In this document: piece by piece, positions 43,254 to 52,069 of the stretch
Numbering within the stretch: the first letter of the stretch is position 1
Layout: every line of letters begins with the position of its first letter
From: CALNXN01 sp942490645
Lineage (GTDB): Bacteria > Pseudomonadota > Alphaproteobacteria > Rhodobacterales > Rhodobacteraceae
Length of the DNA stretch: 64,000 nt
Direction of reading: 5' to 3'
Assembly: GCA_942490645.1 (NCBI GenBank)
Contig: CALNXN010000006.1
Coordinates: forward strand, 229,814 to 293,813
Made by a program: the position numbers and the translations under genes
Notes under the pieces: model-generated
Seen by the model: only the letters and a program-made list of their open reading frames with translations
What the model was told of the DNA's origin: nothing
Databases searched by the model: none

Positions 43254-44362
43254 CCGAATTCGTCGCGGATGGCGGAGGTATGTGCCCCCAGCCCCGGCAA
43301 CGCGCCAGCGGTGAACCCGGTGCCGCGCCCCGCCGGACGCGGTATGTCGACGACCTCGCCCGTGGCAAGCGACACCTCCATCTGGCGCAGAGCTGGATGC
43401 TGGCGCAGATCAGGCAAGCCAGAGTAGCGCGCAAATGCGATGCCTGCGGCGGTAGCGCGGTCAATGACCTCGGCACAGGTAAGCGCGGCAAAAGCCGGTT
43501 CCAGATCCGCATCCAGAGCAACGCGGTTGCGCACGCGCAGGGCGTTGGTGGCGAAATCAGGATGCTCGGCCAGATCCACCCGGCCCAACACCTGCCCGCA
43601 CAATGCCTGCCATTCGCGCGCCGTCTGAACGGCAATGATCAGCGTGCCGTCGACGCAGTCAAACGGGCGGTAAGGATAGATCGACGCGTGGCTCAGCCCG
43701 TGGCGGGCGGTTTCCGTGCCGCCATGCGCCAGATGCAAGAGCGGCACCGTCATCCAATCGGCGATCCCGTCGAACATGGCCATTTCGATCACTTGGCCCC
43801 GCCCGGTCTTGCCCCGCGCGATCAGCGCCTCGAGAATGGCGGCATGGGCGTTGGAACCGGTGGCGATATCAGCGGCAGAGACGCCCACCTTGGAGGGTGT
43901 TTCGGGTGTGCCTGTGACCGCGCAGAGCCCCGCCTCGGCCTGAACCAGCATGTCATAGGCACGCATGTCCGCGTAGGGCGTATCCTGCCCGTAGCCCACG
44001 ATATTGAGCGCGATAAGCTGAGGGAACGCCTGTGCCAACGCATCCACGCCCAACCCCATCCGGTCCATCGCACCGGGGGCCATGTTCTGCACAAAAACAT
44101 CCGCGCGGGCCAGCATCGCCCGGAACAGCGCCATGTCATCTGCAGATTTCAGATCAAGAACAGCACTTTGCTTGCCCCGGTTGAGCCACGCAAAATAGGC
44201 GGAAGTGCCGTGCACTGCGCCATCATAATTGCGCGCGGTTTCGCCTTGCGCGCGCTCGATCTTGATCACCCGCGCGCCCGCATCGGCCAAACGCACAGTG
44301 CACAGAGGGGCCGCCACGGCCTGCTCCAGCGCAACCACCAGAATACCGTCGAGCGCGCCCAT
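43250..44362 (-). CDS. CaiB/BaiF CoA-transferase
   Basis: 370 residues of the class III CoA-transferase family: PLCTVRLADAGARVIKIER at the start and the catalytic Asp at about 137 in RAYDMLVQAEAGL. It moves CoA from one carboxylic acid to another. Last gene of the minus-strand operon and coupled to the acyl-CoA dehydrogenase (TGATG overlap), so it probably activates the acid that the dehydrogenase oxidises. Distinct from the Mct at the left edge. Candidate substrates include short branched or betaine-type acids; none is proven. Confidence 0.88.
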   Translation of the reverse strand: MGALDGILVVALEQAVAAPLCTVRLADAGARVIKIERAQGETARNYDGAVHGTSAYFAWLNRGKQSAVLDLKSADDMALFRAMLARADVFVQNMAPGAMDRMGLGVDALAQAFPQLIALNIVGYGQDTPYADMRAYDMLVQAEAGLCAVTGTPETPSKVGVSAADIATGSNAHAAILEALIARGKTGRGQVIEMAMFDGIADWMTVPLLHLAHGGTETARHGLSHASIYPYRPFDCVDGTLIIAVQTAREWQALCGQVLGRVDLAEHPDFATNALRVRNRVALDADLEPAFAALTCAEVIDRATAAGIAFARYSGLPDLRQHPALRQMEVSLATGEVVDIPRPAGRGTGFTAGALPGLGAHTSAIRDEFG

Positions 44363-45519
44363 CAGTAGGACCGCGGCAGACCAAGCACATGCTCGGCCAG
44401 ATAGGACAGGATCAGATTGGTCGAGATCGGCGCCACTTGATAGAGGCGGGTTTCGCGGAACTTACGCTCCACGTCGTAATCTTCGGCAAACCCGAACCCG
44501 CCGTGGGTCTGGATACAGGCGTTGGCCGCCTCAAAAGAGGCGTCCGCAGCCAGCATTTTGGCCATGTTGGCCTCCGCGCCGGGGTTCTCGCCCGCCTCGT
44601 ACAGCCGCAACGCCTCGTGCACCATCAGTTCAGCGGCGCGCATGTTGGCGTAGGCCTTGGCCACAGGAAACTGCACCCCCTGATTTTGCCCGATGGCCCG
44701 CCCGAAGACATGACGCTCCTTGGCATACTCCACCGATTTGCGGGTGAACCACTTGGCATCCCCCACACATTCCGCAGCGATCAGAATGCGTTCGGCGTTC
44801 ATGCCCGACAGGATGTAGCGAAAGCCCATGCCCTCCTGCCCGATCAGGTTGGCGGCGGGCACGCGCAGATCATCGAAAAACACCTCCGTTGTGGCGTGGT
44901 TCATCATGGTGCGGATCGGCCGGATCGTCAGGCCGTTGCCGCGCGCGGCGCGCATATCCACAAGGATCACCGACAGCCCGGCGGTTTTCTTCATCCCTTC
45001 GGTCAATGGCGTGGTGCGGGCCAGCAGGATCATCAGGTCGGAATGCTCGGCCCGGCTGGTCCAGATTTTCTGGCCGTTGATCACATAGCTGTCGCCATCA
45101 AGGCGCGCTGTGGTCTTGAGCGCGCCGGTGTCCGTGCCGCTGGTCGGTTCGGTCACGCCGAACGCCTGAAGACGCAGGTTTCCGGCGGCGATATCGGGCA
45201 AGTATTGCGCCTTTTGCGCGTCGGAGCCGTGACGCAGCAGGGTGCCCATCGTGTACATCTGTGCATGGCACGCGCCGGCATTGCAGCCCTGCGCCTGCAT
45301 CTCTTCGAGGATGGCGGCCGCCGCAGACAGCGGCAGCCCCGCACCGCCGTAGTCTTCGGGGATCAAAACCGACAACCATCCTGATTGCGTCAATTCATCC
45401 ACAAATGCAGTGGGATAGGCCATTTCACGGTCAAGCGCGCGCCAGTAGTCGCCGGGGTATTTGGCGCAGAGCTTTGCAACGGCTGCGCGCAGATCCGCAT
45501 AGGTGGTGTCTATTGTCAT
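44362..45519 (-). CDS. Acyl-CoA dehydrogenase without the usual catalytic Glu
   Basis: 385 residues. WLSVLIPEDYGGAGLPLSAA, AFGVTEPTSGTDTGALKT, VINGQKIWTSRAEHSDLMI and IQTHGGFGFAEDYDVERKFR place it in the acyl-CoA dehydrogenase superfamily. After the last motif the family usually has IYEGTxEIQ with the catalytic base; here it reads LYQVAPISTNLI, so Pro stands at that place. Another residue may serve as base, as in isovaleryl-CoA dehydrogenase. GGGGAG precedes the start at 45519; a longer reading to 46017 is a shadow. The C-terminus AEHVLGLPRSY marks a subgroup I associate with CoA-transferase operons. Confidence 0.87.
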   Translation of the reverse strand: MTIDTTYADLRAAVAKLCAKYPGDYWRALDREMAYPTAFVDELTQSGWLSVLIPEDYGGAGLPLSAAAAILEEMQAQGCNAGACHAQMYTMGTLLRHGSDAQKAQYLPDIAAGNLRLQAFGVTEPTSGTDTGALKTTARLDGDSYVINGQKIWTSRAEHSDLMILLARTTPLTEGMKKTAGLSVILVDMRAARGNGLTIRPIRTMMNHATTEVFFDDLRVPAANLIGQEGMGFRYILSGMNAERILIAAECVGDAKWFTRKSVEYAKERHVFGRAIGQNQGVQFPVAKAYANMRAAELMVHEALRLYEAGENPGAEANMAKMLAADASFEAANACIQTHGGFGFAEDYDVERKFRETRLYQVAPISTNLILSYLAEHVLGLPRSY

Positions 45520-45580
45520 GGTCGCTCCCCCGCCGTTCGTTGATCTTTGGTAGCCCAAGTCAGGGGGGCGGAACAGGGGG

Positions 45581-46912
45581 TCAGAATTCGCGGCCCGCGC
45601 GCCATTCACCCCAGCGCATACGCACAGTCGCGCCAAGCTTGGCCAGTGGCGCAGGCGGCAGGCGCGTCGGCTGCGGCGCGCCGAGCGCACGGGCGCTGGC
45701 CGGTGTTTCGACGCCGTTGGCCATTTCTGCGGCCAGCATCCCGGCCAATGTGCCCTTGGCCGTGCCCAGACCGTTCTGACAGCAGGCTGACCACAGCCCG
45801 TCGTCGAGGGGCCCGATGACCTGCGTGTTGTTGAGGCTGAGACACAGCCGACCCCCCCAGCGATGTTCCATCGTGACATCCGGCAACATCGCAAAGCGGG
45901 CCGCAAAAGCGCGGTCATGATCCTGAGCGACACTGTCGATGCGCCCGTCCGGGACCTCCAGCGTTGGATCGAATGTAAAGCGGTTGCGGATGACGATGCG
46001 GTCGCCGCCGGTGCCACTGATGCGACGCACGGTGGTGCCCATCGGGTCTGCCGGGGTTGCGCCCCAAATGGCCTGCCCGCCCAACACCGCTACCTCCGAG
46101 CGGGTCAATGGCCGCGTCATGGAGGCGTAGGTGAACACATGCATCAAGCGCCCGGCCATATGCCCGAAGCTTTGCAAATGGCCGTTCACGGCAAGAATGA
46201 CGCGCGGCGCGCTGATACGCCCCGTTGCTGTGGTGGCCACCCAATCGCCTTGCCGCGTGAGGTCCGTGACCGGGCTCATTTCGTGGATTGTCACCCGGTT
46301 GGAGCGCAGACCTGCCGCCACGCCGCGCACGAACATGGCGGGCTGGATCATCGCACTGCCCGGTGTTTGCAGGCCGCTTTGGTAGTAATCCGTCCCGGTG
46401 ATCTGCTGCATCTGGGCGGCATCGAGCAGCTGGTGCGGTTCGTTCATCGCCGCCAAATGGCGCGCAAAATCCGCGTTGTGCTGATGGCCTTTGTCGGTGG
46501 CTGCGGCGTTGATCTTGCCCGAGCGGATGAAGGCTTCTTGTGACAGGCCGAAATCAGCGGCCATCTGTGCGGCAAAGGCGATGCCGCGCCGGTTGTCCTC
46601 GGTCTGGGCCAGATCCGCGTCAAGCGCGCCGCCGTAATTGTCGGAGGACAGATCATGCGGCAGGTCGATCATAAAGCCCGAATTGCGCCCTGCCGGCCCA
46701 TCGCCCACACGGGTTGCGTCCAGCACGGCGATACGGTCTTCGGGGCACAGTTGCGACAAGCGCCGCGCCGCCGCGAGCCCGGCAAATCCCGCGCCGATCA
46801 CCAGCCAGTCAGCGGTGGCCTGACCCGTCAGCGGCGTGGGCGCATCAGCAGGTGGCAGGATGCTGTTCCAGCCCGCCGGGCCGGGGTCGCGGGGCAAACG
46901 GCGCACTTTCAC
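45581..46912 (-). CDS. FAD-dependent amine/amino-acid oxidoreductase (DAO family)
   Basis: 443 residues. The FAD-binding GAGFAGLAAARRLSQL begins at about 40; AGRNSGFMIDLPHDLSSDNY follows, and a C-terminal return motif GLGTAKGTLAGMLAAEM completes the fold. It resembles PuuB-like and glycine-oxidase-like enzymes that oxidise secondary or primary amines to aldehydes or imines with release of peroxide or transfer to the respiratory chain. With the aldehyde dehydrogenase upstream it could form an amine-to-acid pair. It overlaps the GNAT gene by four bases. Confidence 0.85.
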   Translation of the reverse strand: MKVRRLPRDPGPAGWNSILPPADAPTPLTGQATADWLVIGAGFAGLAAARRLSQLCPEDRIAVLDATRVGDGPAGRNSGFMIDLPHDLSSDNYGGALDADLAQTEDNRRGIAFAAQMAADFGLSQEAFIRSGKINAAATDKGHQHNADFARHLAAMNEPHQLLDAAQMQQITGTDYYQSGLQTPGSAMIQPAMFVRGVAAGLRSNRVTIHEMSPVTDLTRQGDWVATTATGRISAPRVILAVNGHLQSFGHMAGRLMHVFTYASMTRPLTRSEVAVLGGQAIWGATPADPMGTTVRRISGTGGDRIVIRNRFTFDPTLEVPDGRIDSVAQDHDRAFAARFAMLPDVTMEHRWGGRLCLSLNNTQVIGPLDDGLWSACCQNGLGTAKGTLAGMLAAEMANGVETPASARALGAPQPTRLPPAPLAKLGATVRMRWGEWRAGREF

Positions 46913-47535
46913 GATGGCACCTTAATCGGGCGCGTCATGTGCAGGTGCAGGCCGATCCCGCAGGTGTCGGCCAAGTAAGGCACACGTGTTTCGATATCGA
47001 CGCCAAAGCCCTTGTGACGGTAGAAATCGACCGCTGCATTATCAGCAGCCACGTCAAGAGCGATATGGGTGCACCCCTCTGATTTTGCGCAGTTTTCAGC
47101 CGCATCCAGCAAGAGAGATGCGATGCCAGCCCCTTGTGCCGTCACCGCCGTGGAGAGTTCCAGAACGTAGTAGGCCCCCTCGCGTGGGGTTGGAAACAAC
47201 CGGTCCATCCAGTGGAGCGCCTGGTTGAGGTGGGTTGCGTCCTGAGGCGACAAGCGTCGGGATTGAAGCTCTTGCGCCGCATCAAAATTGGGGCCGTATT
47301 CATCCGCTGTGTGGCCAACCAACAACCCCAGAACCGTATCCCCCTCCAGCACGGTGAAAGCCTGTGCGTGACACAGAAGGCCACGGTTTTCGGGCCATTC
47401 GCAACGCAGGATATCCAGCAAGACCTCACGCCGTTGAAACATGAAACTGTTAAGCTTTGGGTCGGTGTTCCAGAGTAAATCGGCCAAGGCTTCGGGCGCG
47501 ATGCTGGCGCTGGCGCGCGTCACGACATGCGCCAT
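46909..47535 (-). CDS. GNAT-family N-acetyltransferase
   Basis: 208 residues with a C-terminal GNAT core: YVLELSTAVTAQGAGIASLL (motif A, with a relaxed QxxGIA turn), AENCAKSEGCTHIALDVAAD and NAAVDFYRHKGFGVDIETRV. The N-terminal third (FMFQRREVLLDILRCEWPEN) is variable. It may acetylate an amine intermediate of the operon or serve detoxification. Three bases follow the mttB stop. Confidence 0.82.
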   Translation of the reverse strand: MAHVVTRASASIAPEALADLLWNTDPKLNSFMFQRREVLLDILRCEWPENRGLLCHAQAFTVLEGDTVLGLLVGHTADEYGPNFDAAQELQSRRLSPQDATHLNQALHWMDRLFPTPREGAYYVLELSTAVTAQGAGIASLLLDAAENCAKSEGCTHIALDVAADNAAVDFYRHKGFGVDIETRVPYLADTCGIGLHLHMTRPIKVPS

Positions 47536-47537
47536 GC

Positions 47538-49082
47538 TCAGTGCTCCTGATTGAGCGCGTCCGCCGCCGGGATCTCGCGTTCGCGGCGGGCGATATAGTC
47601 GCGCAGGGCTTCGTCAGTGGCCTCGTCCAGCTTGGGTTCCTGATACTCCTTGAGCAGAGTGCGGGCGCGGATCAAGGCGCGTTCGGTGATCTCTACCCCA
47701 CCTTCGGCTTGCCATTGTTCGATGGAGTTGTTGTCGAACATGTCAGGCATGAAGAACGCACGCTGGAAGTTTTCGAGCGTATGCGGATGGCCAAGGTAGT
47801 GCCCGCCCGGCCCCACGTCGCGCACGGCTTGCAATGCCTCGTCGAAATCATCCCAGCGGATCCCTTCGGCCATGCGGTAGCCCATTTGGCACATTTCGGC
47901 GTCGACGATGAATTTCGCAGTTGAGCAATGCATGCCCGCCTCGTTCCAGCCCGCAGAGTGCCAGATGTAATTGGCCCCAGACATCAAGACCGCGTTGAGG
48001 GTCATCGCGCTTTCGTAGCCTGCTTGCGCGTCAAAGGTTTTCGCCCCGCCCAGCGTGTTGGACGTGCGCCACGGCACGCCATAATACCGCGCCATCTGGC
48101 CGATCATGAAGTTCATCAGGCTGATTTCAGGCGTGCCTGCCATCGGCGCGCCAGACTTCATGGAAACGGTGGACAGATAGTGCCCGTAGATCGCGGGTGC
48201 GCCCTTGCGAATGACCTGCGTATAGGCCAACGCCGACAGCGCCTCGGCATTCAGTTGCGCCACGGTCGGGGCGACGGATGCGGGCGTGTTGGCGCCCCCC
48301 AGCACGAAGGGCGAGCACAGCACAGGCTGATTGCGGCGGCAAAACGCGCGCATCGCGCCCAGCATGGTTTCATCCCACACCAGCGGCGAGTTGCCATTGC
48401 AGTTGCCGGTGACGACGGGGTGCGTTTCAAGGAACTCTTCGCCAAAGAGGATTGCGGCCATGTCCAGAACATCTTCGGCATTTTTGGGGCTGGTCGTCAT
48501 GCCCATGAAGGTCTTGTCGGAGTGTTTCATCGACGAATACGTGATGCGCAGGTGCCGCTGGCTGATCGGATGATCATAGGGTTCCACGATATGATGCGCG
48601 GAGGAATGCAGCCCCGGCAGCATGTGGCTGAGCTTGTGGAAGTTCGCCAGATCATCCAGCGTGGGGTTGCGCCGCACGTCTTCGAGATCGCGCAGGTAGG
48701 GCGCGCCGGTCATGGGCACGAAAATCGCGTGATCCTTGCCGAATGGCAGGTTATTGGCCGGATTGCGCGCGTGATAGGTAAAGGTTTCGGGGATGGTGCG
48801 GATCAATTCGCGCACCAGCGCACGGTCCAGATGTACGGTCTCGCCGCGCACGTCGGCACCTGCGCGTTTCCAGTCTTCAAGCGCTACCGGATCGCGAAAG
48901 ACCACGCCCACCTGCTCGAGGATATCCATCGATGCCCCGTCGATGCGGGCGATCTGTTCGGCATCCATCGGTTCGGTCAAGGGCAGCCCGTATTTCAGCG
49001 CGGGCAGCATGGTGATGTCGCGTGTGGCGCGGGCGGTTTGGCGTGCGCCACGGCCCCGGCGGGTTGTTCCAACGGCGTCCAT
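47538..49082 (-). CDS. MttB-family (trimethylamine methyltransferase-like) protein, non-pyrrolysine
   Basis: 514 residues of the MttB superfamily TIM barrel: YGLPLTEPMDAEQIARIDGA, DILEQVGVVFRDPVALEDW, VVTGNCNGNSPLVWDETML and APAIYGHYLSTVSMKSGAPM. There is no in-frame TAG, so it lacks pyrrolysine and belongs with the glycine-betaine, proline-betaine and carnitine methyltransferases. Those move a methyl group to a corrinoid protein, but no corrinoid protein gene is in this window. ATG 49082 overlaps the preceding stop (TGATG); a GTG at 49085 is an alternative. Substrate is probably an N-methylated compound; this is inferred from family only. Confidence 0.86.
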   Translation of the reverse strand: MDAVGTTRRGRGARQTARATRDITMLPALKYGLPLTEPMDAEQIARIDGASMDILEQVGVVFRDPVALEDWKRAGADVRGETVHLDRALVRELIRTIPETFTYHARNPANNLPFGKDHAIFVPMTGAPYLRDLEDVRRNPTLDDLANFHKLSHMLPGLHSSAHHIVEPYDHPISQRHLRITYSSMKHSDKTFMGMTTSPKNAEDVLDMAAILFGEEFLETHPVVTGNCNGNSPLVWDETMLGAMRAFCRRNQPVLCSPFVLGGANTPASVAPTVAQLNAEALSALAYTQVIRKGAPAIYGHYLSTVSMKSGAPMAGTPEISLMNFMIGQMARYYGVPWRTSNTLGGAKTFDAQAGYESAMTLNAVLMSGANYIWHSAGWNEAGMHCSTAKFIVDAEMCQMGYRMAEGIRWDDFDEALQAVRDVGPGGHYLGHPHTLENFQRAFFMPDMFDNNSIEQWQAEGGVEITERALIRARTLLKEYQEPKLDEATDEALRDYIARREREIPAADALNQEH

Positions 49083-49696
49083 CACCTTGCTCCAAATAAC
49101 TGAGCTAGCAGACCGCGCTTCGGACTGCGACTTTCCACGCTGTCTGGTGCGGTCGGCAATTGACTGGGGTCGAGGACGAGGGTTTCAAATTGGTTGATAT
49201 CCTCAGGCCGCAGATAGGCGTCATGACGGAACCCGATATCCTGCGCCGCCAGGTTCAGTGGTACGTCAAAAAACGGATCGAAGGATTTATCCTCTGCTTG
49301 CTTCATCGCTTTGTCGAGCAACTGCGCGTAGGTGTCGGGCAGATCGCCCTGAGCCTGCAGGTTGGTGGGCACGAGACCTTCGTCGCCCATCCATGAGACC
49401 TTCCACACGCGCGCTCCGTCTTCATAGAGGCTTGCGGCGGAGAACATCGACGTCTCATTCACGCTGCACGCGTAAATCTTGTAACCCTTTGACATAATAC
49501 GAAACAAAGCGTCGTTGTTTTCGACGAACATCGCGTCTTCCAACCAAACCAAACAATACCCAGTTTCTGTGAGCGTCGCGACCCAGTGCTGTGCGTCGGG
49601 CATGTCGTCCAGTGATTGATCTACGACCATGGCGATGCGCTGCAAGACCATGTCCTTTGGCATCGTTGTTGCGAAATAGGAGATGCGAAAGCCCAT
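49082..49696 (-). CDS. Unknown protein between ALDH and mttB
   Basis: 204 residues from MGFRISYFATTMPKDMVLQR; soluble, with no signal peptide or membrane segment. WVATLTETGYCLVWLEDAMF, GYKIYACSVNETSMFSAASL and RVWKVSWMGDEGLVP suggest a compact alpha/beta domain. I do not recognise the family. Its stop overlaps the mttB start and its own start lies one base after the aldehyde dehydrogenase stop, so it looks like a bona fide operon member. The longer reading to 49837 runs back into the dehydrogenase gene and is not used. Confidence 0.68.
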   Translation of the reverse strand: MGFRISYFATTMPKDMVLQRIAMVVDQSLDDMPDAQHWVATLTETGYCLVWLEDAMFVENNDALFRIMSKGYKIYACSVNETSMFSAASLYEDGARVWKVSWMGDEGLVPTNLQAQGDLPDTYAQLLDKAMKQAEDKSFDPFFDVPLNLAAQDIGFRHDAYLRPEDINQFETLVLDPSQLPTAPDSVESRSPKRGLLAQLFGAR

Positions 49697-49697
49697 T

Positions 49698-51167
49698 CTA
49701 CAGATTCTCCATTTCTGCGGGATCGCTGAGGTCAATCCAGATGGTCTTGAGTTCGGTGTATTGGTCATGGGCGTGGGTGCCATTGTCGCGCCCGCCAAAG
49801 CCCGATTGCTTGTACCCGCCAAAGGGCGTCGAGGCATCGCCCTCGCCGTAGCAATTCACGGTGACGGTGCCCGCGCGGATGTCGCGCGCCGCGCGTATTG
49901 CGGTGCGGCCATGGGCGGTAAAGACACTTGCTGTGAGCCCGTAGGCCGTGTCATTGGCCACTGCGATCGCTTCATCGGTTGTGCCCACTTCGATGACGCT
50001 GAGTACCGGGCCGAAGATTTCCTCGCGCGCCTTGGGATCCTCCTTGGAGACTTCAAGCACGGTCGGCGCGACAAAGGGGCCTTGGCCTTTGTCCCCCAGA
50101 TACCCGCGCACCTTGGCGCAGTGATCCGCATCAATCAGCGCGCCGATGCGGGTCGCCGGGTCCAGCGGATCGCCGACCTTCCAGTCGCGGATGCGGGCGT
50201 TGATCCGCTCCAATAGCGGCGCTTTGACATCCTTGTGCACGATCAGGCGTGAGGCTGCGGAACAGTTCTGCCCGGCATTCCAGAAGGCGGCATTGACCAC
50301 ATGTTCGGCCACATGATCAAGGTTTTCAGCATCGGCCAGAACCACCGCCGGGTTCTTGCCACCGCATTCCAGCACAACCTTTTTGAGGTTGCTGTCGGCG
50401 GCATAGTGCAGGAACCGCCGCCCCGTTTCAGTTGAGCCGGTGAAGCTAACCATATCGACGTCCATGTGACGCCCCAACGGCTCGCCCACCGATGGCCCAT
50501 CGCCTGGCAGGACCTGCAGGACGCCGCGCGGGACGCCCGCCATATGGGCAAGCTCTGCAATGCGCAGGGCCGTCATGGAGGTTTGCTCGGCCGGTTTCAC
50601 GATGACCGAGCAACCCGCCGCCAGCGCCGGGCCGATCTTCCACGCGAGCATCAGCAACGGGAAGTTCCACGGCAGGATGGCGGCAACGACGCCAATCGGT
50701 TCGCGCACGATCATCGCCATGGCGTCATCGCCCACTGGTGCGGTCTGGTCATAGAGCTTGTCGACGGCTTCGGCGTGCCATTTCAGGCAATGGATCGTTT
50801 CGGGGATGTCGATGGTTTCGCAATCAAAGATCGGCTTGCCGGATTCCAGGCTTTCCAGTACAGCCAATTCGCGTTTGCGCCGGGTGATGTATTTGCACAG
50901 CTTGATCAGAACGTCTTTGCGCGCCGAAGGGTGCATACGCGCCCAATGCCCTTGATCGAAAGCTTCGCGCGCCTTACCGACGGCCAGATCGACGTCCGAC
51001 TCGTTGGCCGTTGATATCCGCGCAATCGTGTCACCCGTCGCGGGGTTCAGCGTGGGCATCATCGCGCCCGCGCCCTTGCGAAACTTGCCGTCAATGAATG
51101 GGGCCGCCGGGAAATCAAGATCGGCAGCGATGGCCGCGTATTCGGCACGGGTCAGCAGGTCGGTCAT
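49698..51167 (-). CDS. NAD(P)-dependent aldehyde dehydrogenase
   Basis: 489 residues. Catalytic Cys302 lies in FWNAGQNCSAASR and the general-base Glu267 in LECGGKNP; ILPWNFPLLMLAWKI binds the cofactor. It resembles PuuC-type and betaine-aldehyde-type dehydrogenases. It may oxidise an aldehyde released by the FAD enzyme in the same operon, or a semialdehyde formed by the DapA-like lyase. It overlaps the DapA-like gene by four bases. Confidence 0.92.
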   Translation of the reverse strand: MTDLLTRAEYAAIAADLDFPAAPFIDGKFRKGAGAMMPTLNPATGDTIARISTANESDVDLAVGKAREAFDQGHWARMHPSARKDVLIKLCKYITRRKRELAVLESLESGKPIFDCETIDIPETIHCLKWHAEAVDKLYDQTAPVGDDAMAMIVREPIGVVAAILPWNFPLLMLAWKIGPALAAGCSVIVKPAEQTSMTALRIAELAHMAGVPRGVLQVLPGDGPSVGEPLGRHMDVDMVSFTGSTETGRRFLHYAADSNLKKVVLECGGKNPAVVLADAENLDHVAEHVVNAAFWNAGQNCSAASRLIVHKDVKAPLLERINARIRDWKVGDPLDPATRIGALIDADHCAKVRGYLGDKGQGPFVAPTVLEVSKEDPKAREEIFGPVLSVIEVGTTDEAIAVANDTAYGLTASVFTAHGRTAIRAARDIRAGTVTVNCYGEGDASTPFGGYKQSGFGGRDNGTHAHDQYTELKTIWIDLSDPAEMENL

Positions 51168-52069
51168 TGGGAGCCTCCTTCAATGGCGGCGATGGCGGTG
51201 TTCAAGGTGCGAATGACCTCTTCCAGCTCACGTTTGTCGTCTTTGTTCAGCGGTTGCAGGGGTTTGCGCGGGGGGCCCGCGTCGATGCCGCGCGTGCTCA
51301 TCCCGTGCTTGATGCATTGAATGAACTTGCCGCCCTGTTCGAGCACCCGCATCAAAGGCAACATCGCCGACATGATTGCGCGGCCCTTGGTGAAATCGCC
51401 GTCCACTGCACAGGCGCGATAAAGCGCGATATGCGCTTCGGGTGCAAAGTTTGACCCCGCACAGACCCAGCTGCGCGCGCCCCATGCAAAGAATTCCAGC
51501 GCCTGATCATCCATGCCGCAGCTAAGCGCGATATGCGGGTAATCGCGCGCCAGCATGTGCAGACGGTTGGGGTCGCCCGAGCTTTCCTTGATGGCGCAGA
51601 AATTGGGTGAACGGCCAAGGCGGTCGAGGCATTCCTCGCCCATGTTCACACTCATCCGGCCGGGATAATTGTAGAGCATCACGGGCAAGTTTGCAGCCCG
51701 GTCAACGGCCAGACAATGCAACGCAATCTCGCGATCCGTCGGGTAGGCATAGGGCGGCGTGGCCACAAGGATGGCATCCGCACCGTGGGATTTTGCGGCT
51801 GTCGCATAGGCCACGCTGTCTTCGGTCCGCATGGCACCGGTGCCGATGATCATGGGCACGCGGCCATTGATCAGATCGCGCAGGCGGGCCATCAGCCAGA
51901 GGCGTTCTTCCATCGTCTGGGCGTAGTATTCACCGGTGGTGCCCGCAACGATAATGCCATGTACACCGCTGGTGATCAGATGCTCCACCGTGGCGGCGAG
52001 CGCGTCTTCGTTGACGGTGAAATCCGCGTGGTAGGGCGTGATGATGGGCGTGTAGATCCCTTCAAATTG
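51164..52069 (-). CDS. Dihydrodipicolinate synthase-family lyase/deaminase
   Basis: 301 residues of the DapA TIM barrel: GTTGEYY at 44-50, Tyr134 in MLYNYPGR and Schiff-base Lys162 in CAIKESSGD. It is not the lysine-pathway enzyme by context. DapA-family members paired with aldehyde dehydrogenases act, for example, on 4-hydroxy-pyrroline-carboxylate or keto-deoxy sugar acids to give a semialdehyde. AAGGATCG precedes the start at 52069, preferred over 52099. It overlaps gntR by eight bases. Confidence 0.88.
   Translation of the reverse strand, partial: QFEGIYTPIITPYHADFTVNEDALAATVEHLITSGVHGIIVAGTTGEYYAQTMEERLWLMARLRDLINGRVPMIIGTGAMRTEDSVAYATAAKSHGADAILVATPPYAYPTDREIALHCLAVDRAANLPVMLYNYPGRMSVNMGEECLDRLGRSPNFCAIKESSGDPNRLHMLARDYPHIALSCGMDDQALEFFAWGARSWVCAGSNFAPEAHIALYRACAVDGDFTKGRAIMSAMLPLMRVLEQGGKFIQCIKHGMSTRGIDAGPPRKPLQPLNKDDKRELEEVIRTLNTAIAAIEGGSQ

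Noticed and set aside
44362..46017. A 551-codon open frame covering the acyl-CoA dehydrogenase and part of the FAD oxidoreductase
   Set aside because: The first 165 codons are Arg/Ala/Ser-rich shadow of the oxidoreductase gene; GGGGAG and a normal N-terminus place the real start at 45519.
47538..49082. Pyrrolysine-containing trimethylamine methyltransferase
   Set aside because: The reading frame has no internal TAG codon, so it is the non-pyrrolysine type and trimethylamine is not the assumed substrate.
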